Positions 11,037 through 23,755 of a stretch of DNA of 64,000 nt are shown here, one piece after another (position 1 is the first letter of the stretch; every line of letters starts with the position of its first letter). The stretch is from Ricinus communis. Its lineage: Eukaryota > Streptophyta > Magnoliopsida > Malpighiales > Euphorbiaceae. Position numbers and translations under genes: made by a program. The stretch is from the NCBI RefSeq assembly GCF_019578655.1, contig NC_063256.1:18551012-18615011 (forward strand), written 5' to 3'. The notes beneath the pieces were generated by a model. The model worked only from the letters and a program-made list of their open reading frames with translations. It was not told where the DNA came from and made no database searches.

Positions 11037-11740
11037 ACTTTTGACCACAGCCCCTATCATGCTTCGCCTGATTGAGGGCTGCCCTTTGAGTTTAATGTGC
11101 GATACTAGTGACTATGCAGTTGGAGCTGTGCTTGGATAGAGGTTTGATAAAAAGTTCCAACCCATTTACTATGCTACCAAGATATTAATAGGAGCATAGG
11201 AACATTACACTACTATAGAGAAGGAGTTGTTGGCTGTTATTTATGCCTTCGACAAATTCCGATCATACCTCGTCTTATCAAAGACCATCGTCTTCACTGA
11301 CCATTCAACTTTGAGGTATTTGTTTAATAAGCATGATGCTAAGCCAAGATTGATTAGATGGATTTTATTGTTGCAGGAGTTCGACATTGAAATTAGAGAT
11401 AAGAATGGCCCAGAAAATTTAGCACCAGATCACCTATCTAGACTGGATAATCCGAGCTTGGAAGCACTTGATGATAGCACGATAGATGATCGATTTCCAC
11501 AGGAGCACTTGTATTCATTAAATGTATATTCCGATTCTCCTTGGTTTTCTGATTATGCTAACTATCTTGTGGCTAGGGTCTTACCAAAGGGTATGACTTC
11601 TCAGCCAAAGAAGAAATTCTTTGCTGATTTGAAATACTACATTTGGGAAGACCCCTTCCTATATCGAGAGTGTGCAAACCAGGTCATCCGTCGATGTGTT
11701 TATGGCGAAGAGAGTCTCCAGATCTTGAGGCATTGTCATG
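11037..11740 (+). pseudogene. RNase H and linker of element A
   Basis: It continues RT as KLLTTAPIMLR, then CDTSDYAVGAVLG (first catalytic Asp), an in-frame stop, QPIYYATK, another stop (…GA*EHYTT), [18 protein letters not shown] (Glu) and [18 protein letters not shown] (Asp). From 11227 the frame is open through [19 protein letters not shown] and LAPDHLSRL into the integrase leader. RNase H active-site residues can be traced, but the domain is interrupted by two stops, both at sites where copy B or the family has Gln- or Arg-like codons. Confidence 0.85.
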
Positions 11741-12826
11741 AAGGACTTGCAGGAGGCCATCAAGCGGCGAACCATACTACTAGGAAGGTGTTGGATGCAG
11801 GCTTTTATAGGCCAACTATCTTCTAGGATGCTAGAACCTTTGTTCAGGTTTGCGATTCTTGTCGGTGCTCAGGTAATATCTCTGCCAGTGATGAGATGCC
11901 CCAAAACAGTATGTAGACAGTTGAGATATTTGATATTTGGGGTATTGACTTCATGGGACCCTTCCCTTCCTCAAATGGTAATAAGTATATCCTCGTGGCT
12001 GTTGAATATTTCTCCAAATGGCCAGAGGCACAGGCCTTACCTACTAACAATGCTAGAGTTTTTTGCAAGTTCCTTAAAAAGTTATTTGCTAGGTTCGGCA
12101 CACCTAGAGCGCTAATTAGTGACAGGGGAACGCATTTCTGCAACGTCAATTGGAGAAGGCACTCAGGCGCTATGGGGTAATGCAGCGGTTCTCCATTCCC
12201 TATCACCCATAAAACCAGTGAGCAAGTTGAGGTTACTAATAGGGGTTTAAAATGTATATTAGAGAGAACTATGGGTGTAAGTCAGAAGGATTGGGCCTCG
12301 AAACTAGATGATGCATTATGGGCATTTAGAACTGCATATAAGACCTCCATAGGTTTTACGCCCTATAGGCTGGTTTATGGGAAGTCCTGTCATTTACTTG
12401 TCGAATTAGAACACAGGGCTCTTTGGGCCCTTGAAACTTGCAATTTTGATGTTGATTCTGCAGGTAAGGAAAGACAGTTACAACTGGGTGAATTGCAGGA
12501 ATGGCGTCAATAAGCGTATGAAAACTCCTCAATTTACAAGGCAAAGACAAAGAAGTGGCACGATTAGAGGCTCAAAGGTGTCAAGGAGTTTCAAAGTGGA
12601 GATAACGTATTGCTATATAACTCACGTCTTCGGTTGTTCCCAAGGAAGCTCAGGATTCGATGGTCGGGGCCTTCGTGGTTAAGCAAGTTTTCCTATATGG
12701 CACAATCGAGCTTCATCATCCCGAGAAGGGTGATTTCAAAGTCAATGGACATAGGCTCAAGGTGTATCACGGAAACTCGTTGGAGACTGAGCAGTAGGTT
12801 AACATGATTCTGTACCTACAACAATG
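11741..12826 (+). pseudogene. Integrase of element A
   Basis: The domain starts with the HHCC zinc region [20 protein letters not shown] and FVQVCDSCRCSG, followed by the DDE core: [30 protein letters not shown], and then a frameshift near 12147. Further on come [35 protein letters not shown] and the C-terminal [20 protein letters not shown]. The C-terminal half (12271-12826) is crossed by several stops. Compared with element B at 51542-52644, A has more lesions, so it decayed more. In an intact element this protein inserts the cDNA. Confidence 0.87.
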
Positions 12827-13129
12827 ATTCATATTAAGTCCAGCTAAATGACTCAAGAATAAAAAAGAAGCGCCCTTGGGAGGCATTCCCATTCTAGTTT
12901 TATGTTCTTTTCTTCGGTCCACTTTTATGTTATCATTCATTGCATGCTTGTTGATCTTTAGAACACTTACTTTATATATTAAACATAGTTATATAAACTT
13001 AGGGTTGGAATAACTTATATTGGATTATTGGTAATCAGTGAAGTGGGACTTTCCCTTTTGATTCATTTACTTGATTTACAGCCTAAATGTGTGCGTATAT
13101 GTGTCAAATGCAGGTAGGGAGTTCGGTGA
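12827..13129 (+). other. Non-coding spacer after integrase (element A)
   Basis: AT-rich sequence between the integrase stop and the promoter-like block. It is colinear with 52645-52960 in element B. I see no ORF and no repeat inside it. Confidence 0.6.
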
Positions 13130-13572
13130 CTTGAGATGGCGAAGGAAAGCCCGGAGCCCACCCTTTCCACCATAGTTTTCATGGCCATCACGGGCTACAA
13201 CACTAGGTTGTGCTCATCAGCACGGTCGGAGTCAAGCCCATGATGAGGAAACACATCTAGAATGGGGGGAATTCAGTCGTTCATCACGGCTTCCGAAGGC
13301 ACCACAGGTTACATCGCTAAGCCGTGCCGGTTACCACGCCTGTGCCCAAGCCCATGATGAATATACATATAAAGAAAAAAGGAAAATTCAGTCATCACCA
13401 CGGCTTCTGAAGGCACCACGGGCAGCACAACCAGGCCGTGCTGATCAACACGGCCGTGCCCTCACCCATGACAATTGGTGCCATAATGAAGCTTTAGGGT
13501 TCACCACGAGCCGAGTCCGATCAGCACAGCCTTGCCCTTGCCCGTGCTGACCCCGTGACTATAAAAAGGGGA
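13130..13572 (+). promoter_or_regulatory. Internal promoter-like block of element A (inverted-repeat boxes plus TATA)
   Basis: A GC-rich stretch carries repeated modules CACGGCTTCYGAAGGCACCA and GGCCGTGCTGA, including an inverted repeat at 13434-13455 (arms GGCCGTGCTG and AACACGGCC around AT). It ends in the TATA box CTATAAAAAGGGG at 13559-13571. The same modules precede the TATA in the LTR (17580-17826), so the block looks like a copy of U3. Downstream follow a short leader, an intron and the 3' ORF. This reads as a promoter for a separate mRNA of that ORF. That is an inference from motif order; transcription is untested. Confidence 0.6.
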
Positions 13573-13665
13573 GTTTTCAAAATTTTCCCGCCTCCCCCTT
13601 TCTAAGCTCCAAGCGCTGTTTTCTTCCATTTCTTTTATTTTTCTTACCTTTCTCAGCAATTTCAA

Positions 13666-14112
13666 GTAAGTCTCTTCACTTTTTGCTTTTATTTGTCTTA
13701 ATTTTCTTTTTCTTTTATGCATTTATTTTATTTAGAACATGCTAGTATGTTTTGGTAGCTTTACTTTGTTACACTGCATCAATATGACCTCAACTAGATT
13801 TAATTTATATTAGTTGCTATGTTTGCTATGAATTCGATTATGAAATGATAAGTGTGGGGTTTGGCAGCAATAAAGTTTATCTATGGCATTTTATTATGAA
13901 TAATTGTTAGCATAAATTTGCTTTAGTTGGTGCACGATAAAGTAGGCTGGAATGTATTTGTTAATTAGTTTATGTAGGAGATTGAGGCTTTAGTCTTTTG
14001 TTAAGTCTAAAGTTTTATATTAGTCAAATTATAGCTGTTGTGCTATTTAATTTTCGGTAGAATTTCTGATTAACTTGATTTCTTGTTCAATACTAATGAT
14101 TCATTATATTAG
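13666..14112 (+). other. Predicted leader intron upstream of the 3' ORF (element A)
   Basis: A strong donor, CAA/GTAAGTCTC at 13666, is followed by T-rich sequence and the branch-like ACTAATGATT about 20 bp before the acceptor ATTAG at 14112. The length is 447 bp. Element B has the same donor and acceptor at 53489 and 53911. The translation start in copy B lies six bases after the acceptor, a typical plant 5'-UTR intron arrangement. In A that ATG has become ACG. Confidence 0.6.
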
Positions 14113-15663
14113 GTAATACGAGTGACCGCGATCAATCGCGTAGAAAGCAACCGAAATGTGTCGCTACTAGTAAGCGCTCGCGTGGTGAAAGAACATCTTC
14201 CTCCACTTCACCAGCACCACAACCAACACCAGCAACTAGTCCGAGCCTGAAGAGCACCAACTGCGAATCCACCTGCACCTGGTCGTCATCCATTATGGAC
14301 ATTCCCTAATGCAGATAATGAAAGTCGATTCTAAGTCATGAGATGGAAGCATGTGATGGCGGGTCGTTGCATCAACTTCTTATCCCTAGAAAGAATGGGA
14401 TCGGCTCAGTATGTGCGCACTCTATTCGAAACTCTGCCATATGCGTGATTCTTCGACATAATTGAGCCAACCTACCGTGAGCTTACAATTGAATTCCTCA
14501 GCACCTTCTTCCTGCAGCAATAGATCACAAACTAGCATCAGCTTGATGCAGTTTACTTCAGACTTGGGGGAAGGGAGTTCTCAATGTCAGTCCCATAACT
14601 CGGCATGCACTTGGGATTATGGACTAAATAGGAGATCTCAAGGGAGGAGTATTAGGGATGTTTTTACATCAACCCAATATCGTACGACACCATGTGGGAC
14701 TCATTGGTACTTAGATCGAAATCGTACTACCCCAGCAGGTCTAAGGCATCTAGCCATTCGGATCATCTCCGCTATCTCCATACCTTATTAGCTTACACGA
14801 TTACAGGCAGGGGAGATAGTTTTGGAGCAGTAACACAGACTGATGTCTTCATCCTCTAGGCTATGCAACATCAGAAGAAGCTTGACTTAGGATATTTGTT
14901 GGCTCGATAAATCCGTTCATTTATAGTAGACGCCCAGAAGAAGATGCATTGTTGTTTTGGCCCGTATGTAACTAGGTTAGCCAAGAGACTAGATGTATTG
15001 GATGACTGTCGGTCAGAGCTTTCACAAATTGGTGACATGGCACCACTAGGGGTCAGACAGATGATCAACATGTAGATGATCACGGCTACTCGACATCCAC
15101 ATGGTACAGAATACAAGCTTGTGAACACAATAGTCAGGGAGGCTAGAGAGGCAGCGACTAAAGGAGCCCAAGATCCAACAGTTAGGATTCCGGATGTTAG
15201 GATTCCTAACCCAACTATAGTGTTTATGCCTACATCTAGAGCCTCATCCTCTTATTCTGCAGGGACATCGAGTGCTCAGATTAGTGCTTTGGCTGACCGA
15301 CTAGATCGAGTCTGCGATGTCTGATGTGACACTATTCGAGTTTCTTGTGATGAAAGGAGTTTGGGGCGTGCTCAAGAGGAGACTAGGGCACAGTTTTGCG
15401 ATTTGAACAATATGCTTCAGCAGCTTATGACAGGGTTGGAGAGGCAGGCCACCTAGATAAACTTAATAGTGGAGCAGATTAAAAAGATGATGGACGCTGG
15501 AGCACAAAATCAGCGATACATCGATGATATGGAGTTCGATCTGGTAGGATGCTTCACGGACCCTGTGCCACCACCGCCCCCTCCCTCAACGACTTTCCCT
15601 ACTCCTCATCTTCCAGCAAATCCAACCAGTGAGAATACGCCACCAGCAGACTACCAGCAGTAA
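14113..15663 (+). pseudogene. 3' ORF of element A (Athila ORF-1-like), degraded
   Basis: Downstream of pol and before the LTR lies a decayed frame of about 515 codons. After a basic start (SRRKQPK) come remnants of the conserved domain seen better in element B: RWKHVMAGRCINFL, the TYREL..IEFL block, and GREFSMSVPXXGMHLGL, then TRHPHGTEYKLVNTIVREAR and a proline-rich end DPVPPPPPPSTTFP. This resembles the ATHILA ORF-1 / putative plant transposon protein family rather than gag or pol. I see no signal peptide and no membrane segment, so an envelope role is not supported. Several stops and shifts, plus loss of the ATG, make it a pseudogene. The name is my recollection of the family and not a search result. 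Confidence 0.65.
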
Positions 15664-17360
15664 AACAAAAAATTATGCTATTTTTCTTTTTTCTTTTTCT
15701 TTTTATTTCCTTACTTTATTTTATTTTCTTGTCTTTTTGCATGTTTAATTTTATTTTATTTCCTTTCATGTTAATTTATTTTAGTAGAACACTATGCTTT
15801 GCCATTTTGAAATGAACATTAAGTATGATCTTCAAGGATTATGATGTGCTAGTTATGTGCTATACCCAGTTTTAATTTTCCTAACACTGTGGATAGTGTT
15901 ATACTCGAGTGTGGGGTGGGTATCCCTTAATTGTTTAAAAGCAATGATAATGGACCAATCTTAGGATGTTAGGACCTAGGGTTTTCATGACATTCAAGTT
16001 TAGTTTATTCTTTCGTAATTAATGACTTAATTCACACACTAGTACTTAATTGTCCCTCTTTATCTTTTGTTCTTGAAAGCAATTTCATTGTATTCAATAT
16101 GTCAATTTGGCCGGGTTAAACCGGTGTTACTTGAGTTCCTTGTGAATTCACAACCTTTGACTATGAACTTTGATTATGTCAATCTCGTATTAAATTTATG
16201 TTATGATTCAATTGATAAGTCTGGGAACCAATTGCAAATTTTAGCCACTTCAAACGTGAGTTTTTGAACCAAAAATTGAGCATCCATTGCACATTATGCT
16301 CATGAATTTTCTTGTATGAGTGTGTGCTGTACTTACTTTCGTTTCTAGAACTTGCTCTATAATGCTTGTTGTGGTTGCATGAATTTTTGAATACCATTAG
16401 ATGATTTGAGCAACTTAGGATTTCACCACATATGGCCAAAAGCCTACCCTCTATTTCCATTAGTCAGCCAGTTTGAGCCGTAACCTTTTCTTTATTATTT
16501 ACACCTAATCACTATGCATACACCATTCTTAACATCTGTCTTTCCTTTCACCCTGTATACTAAGTAATTATGTGTTATGTTTCTTCATTTATGGGATCAT
16601 AGTGCCTAACATTATTTTTAATTCTCTTAATCTTTTCAGTCATTCTTTGATGCTCCTTTCAATCCAAATTGGATATTTATTCTTATTGTTTATGTCACTA
16701 ACCACAGCAGCCCCTATATAAGCTATTGTAATATAAATACATAGTATATATATAAAAAAATAAATATATAGAGAAAAAGAAAAAAAAATACTTAGTTCTT
16801 AGCTTTTAGCTATTCTGAATTTAACTCTTATAAGCATCCTTTGCTTCAAATAAGGCTTAGTTAATACTTTTATTGTTTAGCACTCAGTTCTTGAAGCATT
16901 CAGTTCAATTAAGTGCATAATTTTTCAGTGTACTTTACACTTCTATCCAAATATTCGTACCTTTACCTCAGCCTTATTACAACCCTTGAAAAGACCTTTT
17001 GATTTTAGTATTCAATTATTCGCGGTAGCGAAGATGAGATTTGTAAGCAAGCTTATGGTAAACAGGTTTTGTGCAGCTACATTGAGGGAATTTTCTTATT
17101 TACCTGTAAACACTGTGAGTGATTTGAGAGATTTCTGTGAGGCAATGGTTCTTAGTCTTTAATGCTGATTTGTTATGTAAGTTGTGTTTCGAGATGATGT
17201 TATTATAGTTCTTTCTTAAAGGTGTATAACATGTTAGTTACTTGAGTTTCATTCTTTATATGTTGAGTAAGGTTGAGTTGTGAACTTTAGCATGGATTCT
17301 GAGGGGTGATTCTTGCTTGTGCATGTATTGAGTTATTGATTGCTTGAGGACAAGCAAAAG
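15664..17360 (+). other. Long 3' non-coding segment of element A
   Basis: About 1.7 kb between the 3' ORF and the polypurine tract, with pyrimidine-rich sequence first (TTTTCTTTTTTC...), a TA-rich microsatellite near 16735-16770, and no credible ORF. It contains a second GTGTGGGGTGGG tract at 15911 that copies the core of the true polypurine tract. Element B has the same layout at 55490-57220. Confidence 0.7.
15909..15924 (+). other. Second polypurine-like tract in element A
   Basis: GAGTGTGGGGTGGG matches the core of the tract next to the LTR (AAGTGTGGGGTGATTTG) but lies about 1.46 kb upstream. Conserved in element B near 55757. Confidence 0.45.
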
Positions 17361-17378
17361 ATTAAGTGTGGGGTGATT
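17361..17378 (+). other. Polypurine tract of element A
   Basis: ATTAAGTGTGGGGTGATT directly precedes the 3' LTR start. It would prime plus-strand DNA synthesis. The same sequence sits before the LTR of element B at 57215-57231. Confidence 0.75.
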
Positions 17379-18878
17379 TGATAGGCATCATATTATACAT
17401 ATTTACATGCCCAATTGTTTACATTCTTATGTATAATTATCTCATTTTATGCTAGAATCACCTGTCTTTTGGTTCCTTTCACGTTTCAAGTCATTATCGA
17501 AGGACATTATCAATAATCGAGGGAAATACGTGCAATTACGGACCAGAATCCATCAAATTAAGCACGAACTAGCATTCTGAGGTTGAGCACGGCCTAGACT
17601 CCGACCGTGCTGAATTGTCAAGTAGTTGCCCTCCAAGAGTGCCATTTTGGCACGATTTCTGTAGCCACCACGGCCTCGACCATGGCCCATGGTGGCTCAG
17701 CACCGGCTAGGGAACGGCCTTGAAGAGGTCAACAGACGCTGAATGCGTAGGTCCAGCACGGCCTGGACTCCGCCCGTGCTGATCAGCACAGGCTTGACAA
17801 CGGCCGTGCTGAAGGGACTATATAGGAAAAAATGATTTGGTGAATTAGGGTTCGATTTTTTTGACTTGATTTCCATTATACAAGCTTAAACCATTTGGTT
17901 CCAGACCTCAATTCTCGACCTTGGAAGATCATTTCATCAATTGAAGGAAGGATTACACTTGTTTTAACATCAAATTGAAGATCAAGACAAGATTTGGGAG
18001 CATTCAAGAGGCAAATTAGGGTTTGCTATTCTGAATTGGAGATTTAGGGTTTCTCATCCAACAATAAGAAGAAGGGTGTACATGCCTTTAATTTACTTTT
18101 CTGAATCTATACTTTATTTTGTGATGCTTATTAGTATGATTAGCTAAATTGTCAAACCCAATTAGGGTTCCTATGTTGTTGGATTGATTTTAATGTTATG
18201 AGATTTTGATTGTCAATTCTTGATTCTTCTTGCTTTCATTATTAATGAGAAGTCACTTTATTCATGAGATGTTGTGAATTGTGGTATTTAGATTGCTTTA
18301 TGTAATTGAGAAATTCATCATAGCAATCGAAAATTTGAATAGCAAGAACTGATTAATAATCACTTAGAGATAAGGGTAATTGACTAGCCGGATTAAGAAT
18401 TAACAAAGCTTAATAGAGGCGGGTTAAACCTTAATGCTAATCAAATAATCGATCGCTAGGAAGAGATTCCAACTTTAGGTTATTAGGTTTAGGAATTCGG
18501 TTATCTCGAGAGGGAGACCGAATTCAGTTAAGACTTCGTCCACGGGTAATTGCAATTGATAATCAATTTAATCGCTATCTTCACTAAAATCCAATTAACT
18601 TGGGTCCCCTAGGGTTTGCTTTTTCCTTCGAGAGTTTTCCTAAATCCTTTCATATTATTTGACATTTAATTAATTGTTTGTTCATATTTAATCATAGCTT
18701 CATATTTAGGTCCCCTAGGGTTTGCTTCATTGATTTGTTTAGGTTAGATAACATAAGACGCTACAGTAGGTCTAGGATAACCCATTCCCGAGAATACGAC
18801 CTTAATACTTACCATTTGTGCTAGTCTGCATCGATAGAATCAATGCCTTAGATTGTAGCTACATAAAAAGCAATATCA
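17379..18878 (+). repeat. 3' LTR of element A
   Basis: The LTR begins TGATAGGCATC and ends GCAATATCA; copy B ends GCCTATCA, the exact complement of TGATAGGC. Length is 1500 bp against 1479 bp in copy B. U3 carries GGCCGTGCTGA boxes and a TATA box at 17818. Relative to B, this copy has a duplicated TTAGGTCCCCTAGGGTTTGC segment near 18601-18730. Sat1 follows immediately at 18879, so the right insertion edge of A is preserved. Confidence 0.9.
17818..17826 (+). promoter_or_regulatory. LTR core promoter (TATA) of element A
   Basis: CTATATAGG follows the box CGGCCGTGCTGAAGGGA, 439 bp into the LTR. Copy B has TTATATAGG at 57671. It would drive the genomic RNA. Confidence 0.6.
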
Positions 18879-21800
18879 GCTGGGCGTAAGGACCAAATCG
18901 AATTGATTTAGACACTAGGGTAGACAAAGAACACAAAAGAAAGGAAGAACGCGAGCAATAAGTCTATGTTTGCCAGGGCGACTCTTGATTAGCTATCAAA
19001 GTTCTTGAAAGAACCCATAACTTGATTTTTCACAAGATAGAAGATTGAAATAGTATGCTCATTAGCCTCAAGTATTGTGTTGCATGCGGTTTTTATGGTG
19101 CGAAATCCCTCATTCCATAAGAAAAAGAAACTAGAAATTATATATGAATTAATAAATAAAGAAAGATGAATAAACAAAAGTCAAATCAAGAACGAGAGAG
19201 GAGTTGACTGGTCAACCGTACTCCTAGATTCTATGAGGCAGCTTAACGAAAATAAGGAGAAATTTGTGTGGGCCTACCTAGTAACACTCCGGCCCAAATT
19301 ACTTGATTGCATGCGTCCTAGATATCAAAACGGTGGCGATCCTGCTTTTATTATGCTTGGATTAATCGAAAATAACATGATTTCTCCCTTTCACGCGTGG
19401 ATTTACATCTTGTCCCGCTTCATGATCAAGCGAAGCATCGAGGCCATCGGCCAAGCTTGTCAACTACCTTCTCATGATTCTTTATGCTAATTCTTATGCC
19501 ATCAGCAGTCCTCGTGTGGGGAGGGATAACGAATGATGGAGATTTCAATGGTCAAAGTCTTGAATTTGGGTGTGCCTCGATTCTCATCGTTCTCCCCTTC
19601 CTCCAAAAGATTCGACCGAGATCATTCGAGAATGATATCAATGCTCGATCAACTGATTTTATTTCATTCCAGAATGATATCAATACTAGATCAACTAATG
19701 TAATTTCCTTGCATTTGTCCAAGCAATGGATTTGTGCCTCTGCTTGCCGTTTACACGCGCTTTCACTCGACACTCGTGCATATGCTCCCCAAATAGAACC
19801 AGACCACCATACTAAACAAAGATTAGAAAGAGAGGCATAAAAGAATGGAAAGGAATCACAAGTTCTTTGTTCTTCTCAGTAAGGCTAGATGTAAGGGTCA
19901 AATCGAATTGATTTAGACACTAGGGTAGATAAAGAACACGCAAAAGAAAGGAAGGATGCGAGCAATAAGTCTATTTTTTCCAAGGGTGAATCCTGATTAG
20001 CTTGCAAAGTTCTTGAAAGAACCCATAACTTGATTTCCCACAAGGTAGAAAACTGAAATAGTACGCTCATAAGCCTCCAGTATTCGGTTGCATACAGTTT
20101 TTATGGTGGGAAATCCTTCATTCCATAAGGAAAGGAAACTAGAAGCTAAATACGAGTTAATAAATAAAGAAGAATGAATAAAATAAAGTCAAATCATGAA
20201 TTAGGGAGGAGTTGACTAGTCAACCGTAGTCTTAGATTTTATGAGCCAACTTAACGAAAACAAGGAGAAATTAGTATGGGCCTAGCTAATAACACTCCAA
20301 TCCAAATTACTTTATTGTATGCATCCTAGACATCAAAACGGCTGCATTCCAAATTGTATTATGCTCGGATTAATAAAAAACGACTTGATTTCTCCCTTTC
20401 GCGCGTGGATTTATGTTTCGTCCCGCTTGATGATCAAGCAAAGCATAAACGCCACCAGACAAGCTTGTCAACTGCCTTCTCATGATTCCTTACGCTAATT
20501 CTTGTGCCATTAGAGTTCTCGTGCCGAGAGGAACAAGGAATGATGGAGATCCCAATGGTCTAAGCCCTAAATTTGGGCGTGCCTCGATTCTCTTCATTCA
20601 CTCCTTCCTCCAAAAGATTCGATCGAGATCATTCGAGAATGATATCAATGCTCGATTAACTGATTTCATTTCATTCGAGAATAATATCAATACTCGATCA
20701 ACTAATTTTTCCAAGAAATGGATCTATGCCTATGCTTGCCGCTTACACGTGCTTTCACTCGACACTCATGCTTATACTCCCCAAATAGAACCAAACTATC
20801 ATACTAAATAAAGATTAGAAAGAGAGGCATAAAAGAAGCAAACAAAATCAAAGCATAGTTGTGATAGTGGGTCCAATAAGGAAAGAAATCGCAAGTTCTT
20901 TATTCTTCTCCGTACGGCTGGGCGTAAGGATTAAATCGAATTGATTTAGACACTAGGGTAGACAAAGACCACACAAAAGAAAGGAAGGACTATGAGCGAT
21001 AAGTTTTTTTTTTCCAAGGGCGAGTCATGATTAGCTCGCGAAGTTCTTGAAAGAACCCATAACTTGATATCCCACAAGGTAGAACACTGAAATAGTATGC
21101 TCATTGGCCTCAAGTATTCGGTTGTATGCGGTTTTTTATAGTGCAAAATCCCTCATTCCATAAGAAAAAGAAACTAGAAGCTAAATACAAATTAATAAAT
21201 AAAGAAATATGAACAAACTAAAGTCAAATCAAGTACTAGAGAGTAGTTAACTGGTCAATCGTAGTCCTAAATTTTATGAGCCAGCTTAACGAAAACAAGG
21301 AGAAATTCGTGTGGGTCTACCTAATAACACTCCAACCCAAATTACTTCATTGTATGCGTCCCAGACATTAAAACGGTCGCATTCCTGCTTGTATTATGCT
21401 TGGATTAATTGAAAACAATATGATTTCTCCCTTTCACGCATGGATTTACGTCTTGTCCCGCTTGATGATCAAACAAAGTATCAATGCCACCGGCCAAGCT
21501 TGTCAACTGCCTTCTCATGATTCTTTATGCTAATCCTTGAACCATCAACAGTCCTCATATGGAGAGGAACAAGGAATGATGGATATCCCAATAGTCCAAG
21601 TCCTGAATTTGGGTGTGCCTCAATTCTTGTTGTTCACTCCTTCCTCCAAAAGATTCGACCTAGATCATTCGAGAATGATATCAATGCTCGATCAATTGAT
21701 TTCATTTCATTCGAGAATGATACGAATACTCGATCAACTAATTTAATTTCCTCACATTTGTCCAAGGAATGGATCTGTGCCTATGCTTGCCACTTACACG

Positions 21801-23755
21801 CTCTTTCACTCGACACTCATGCTTGTGATCTCCCAATAGAACCCAACCATCATACTAAACAATGATTAGAAAGAGAGGCACAAAAGAAAGGAAGAAAATT
21901 GCAAGTTCTTTGTTCTTCTCGGTACGGTTGGACGTAAGGATCAAATCGAATTGATTTAAACACTAGCGTAGACAAAGAACATAAAAAAGAAAGGTCGTGA
22001 GCGATAAGTCTATGTTCGCGACGGGGACACATGATTAGCTCGCAAAGTTCTTCAAAGAACCCATAACTTGATTTCCCATAAGGTAGAAAACTGAAATAGT
22101 ATGCTCATTAGCCTCAAGTACACGGTTGCATGTGGATTTTATGGTGCGAAATCCCTCATTCCATTAGAAAAAGAAACTAGAAGCTAAATATGATTTAATA
22201 AATAAAGAAAGATGAATAAACTAAAGTCAAATCAAGAACCTAAGAGGAGTTGACTGGTCAACCGCAGTCCTAGATTCTATAAGCCAGCTTAACAAAAACA
22301 AGGAGAAATTTGTGTGGGTCTATCTAATAACACTATGTTCCAAATTACTTCATCTTATGTGTCTTAGACATCAAAACGATCGCGTTCCTGCTTGTATTAA
22401 TCGAAAACAATATAATTTCTCCCTTTCGCACGTGGATTTACATCTCGTCCCGTTTGATGATCAAGCAAAGCATCAATGCCACCGGCCAAGCTTGTGAATT
22501 GCCTTCTCATGATTCGTTACGCTAATCCTTATACCATCAAGAGTCCTCGTGCTGATAGAAACAAGGAATGATGGAGATTCCAATGGTCCAAGTCCTAAAT
22601 TTGGGCGTGCCTCGATTCTCGTTGTTCCCTCCTTCCTCCAAAAGATTCGACCGAGTTCATTCAAGAATGATATCAATACTCGATCAACTAATTTCATTTC
22701 ATTCGAGAATGATATCAATACTCGATCAACTAATTTAATTTCCTTTCATTTGTCCGAGCAATGGATCTGTGCCTCTGCTTGCCGCTTCTATGCACTTTCA
22801 CTTCACATTCATGCTTATGCTCCCCAAATAGAACCAAACCATCATACAGAACAAAGATTGGAAAGAGCGGCACAAAAGAAACGAACAAAATTAGAACATA
22901 GGTACGATTTTGGGTCCATTAATCAAAGAAATCACAAGTTATTTATTCTTCTCCATACGACCAGGCGTAAGGATCAAATCCATTTGATTTAGACACTAGG
23001 ATCGACAGAGAACACAAAAGAAAGGAACGACGCAAGCGATAGGTCTATGTTTTTTATTTCCCATAAGGTAGAAAATTGAAATAGTATGCTCATTAGCCTC
23101 AAATATTCAGTTGCATGCGGTTTTTATGGTGCGAAATCCCTCATTCCATAAAAGAAAGAAACTAGAAGCTAAATGCGAATTAATAAATAAAGAAAGATGA
23201 ATAAACTAAAGTCAAATCAAGAAAGAGAGAGGAGTTGACTAGTCAACCATAGTCCTAGATTTATGAGCCAGCTTAACGAGAACAAGGAGAAATTCGTGTA
23301 GGCCTACCTAATAATACTCCGACACAAATTACTTCATTGTATGCGTCCTAGACATCAAAACGGTCGCGTTCCTGCTATTATTACGCTTGGATTAATCGAA
23401 AACAACATGATTTCCCCCTTTTGTGCATGGATTTACGTCTCACCCCGCTTGATGATCAAGCAACGCATCAATGCCACCGTCCAAGCTTGTCAACTGCCTT
23501 CTCATGATTCCTTATGCTGATCCTTGTGCCATAAGGAGTCCTCATGCTGAGAGAAATAAGGAATGATGGAGATCCTAATGCTCCATGTCCTAAATTTGGG
23601 TGCACCTTGTTTCTCGTCGTTCACTCCTTCCTCCAACAGACTCGACCGAGATCATTTAAGAATGATATCAATGCTCGATCAACTGATTTCATTTCATTCG
23701 AGAATGATATCAATGCTCGATCGAATGACTTCATTTCATTCTGGAATGATATCAA
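18879..23755 (+). repeat. sat1 satellite array II
   Basis: About five monomers, anchored on the TTGCATGC-type block at about 19080, 20088, 21120, 22122 and 23110. Spacing is close to 1.0 kb, tighter than in array I. It starts mid-monomer at GCTGGGCGTAAGG beside the LTR of A and ends in the 42-bp subrepeat, where it joins sat2 through the shared TATCAAT. Confidence 0.93.

Larger units (their letters stand above)
9868..18878 (+). mobile_element. Element A: Athila/Tat-like gypsy element lacking 5' LTR and gag
   Basis: The element begins abruptly at TTGACAGGTCAGAAGTGCGG, which matches an internal pol position near 61343 in the gag-protease segment downstream of element B. It therefore lost its 5' LTR, PBS, gag and protease. 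Order: pol remnants (9868-12826), an internal promoter-like block with TATA and intron (13130-14112), a 3' ORF (14113-15663), a long non-coding segment with a TA microsatellite, a polypurine tract, and a 1500-bp 3' LTR. It is colinear with element B over about 8.3 kb with high similarity. Every frame carries stops or shifts, so it is dead. Confidence 0.92.

Noticed and set aside
13501..13722. 73-codon minus-strand ORF rich in Lys/Arg
   Set aside because: It covers the TATA, leader and intron donor of the internal promoter block; it is an antisense shadow of pyrimidine-rich sequence.
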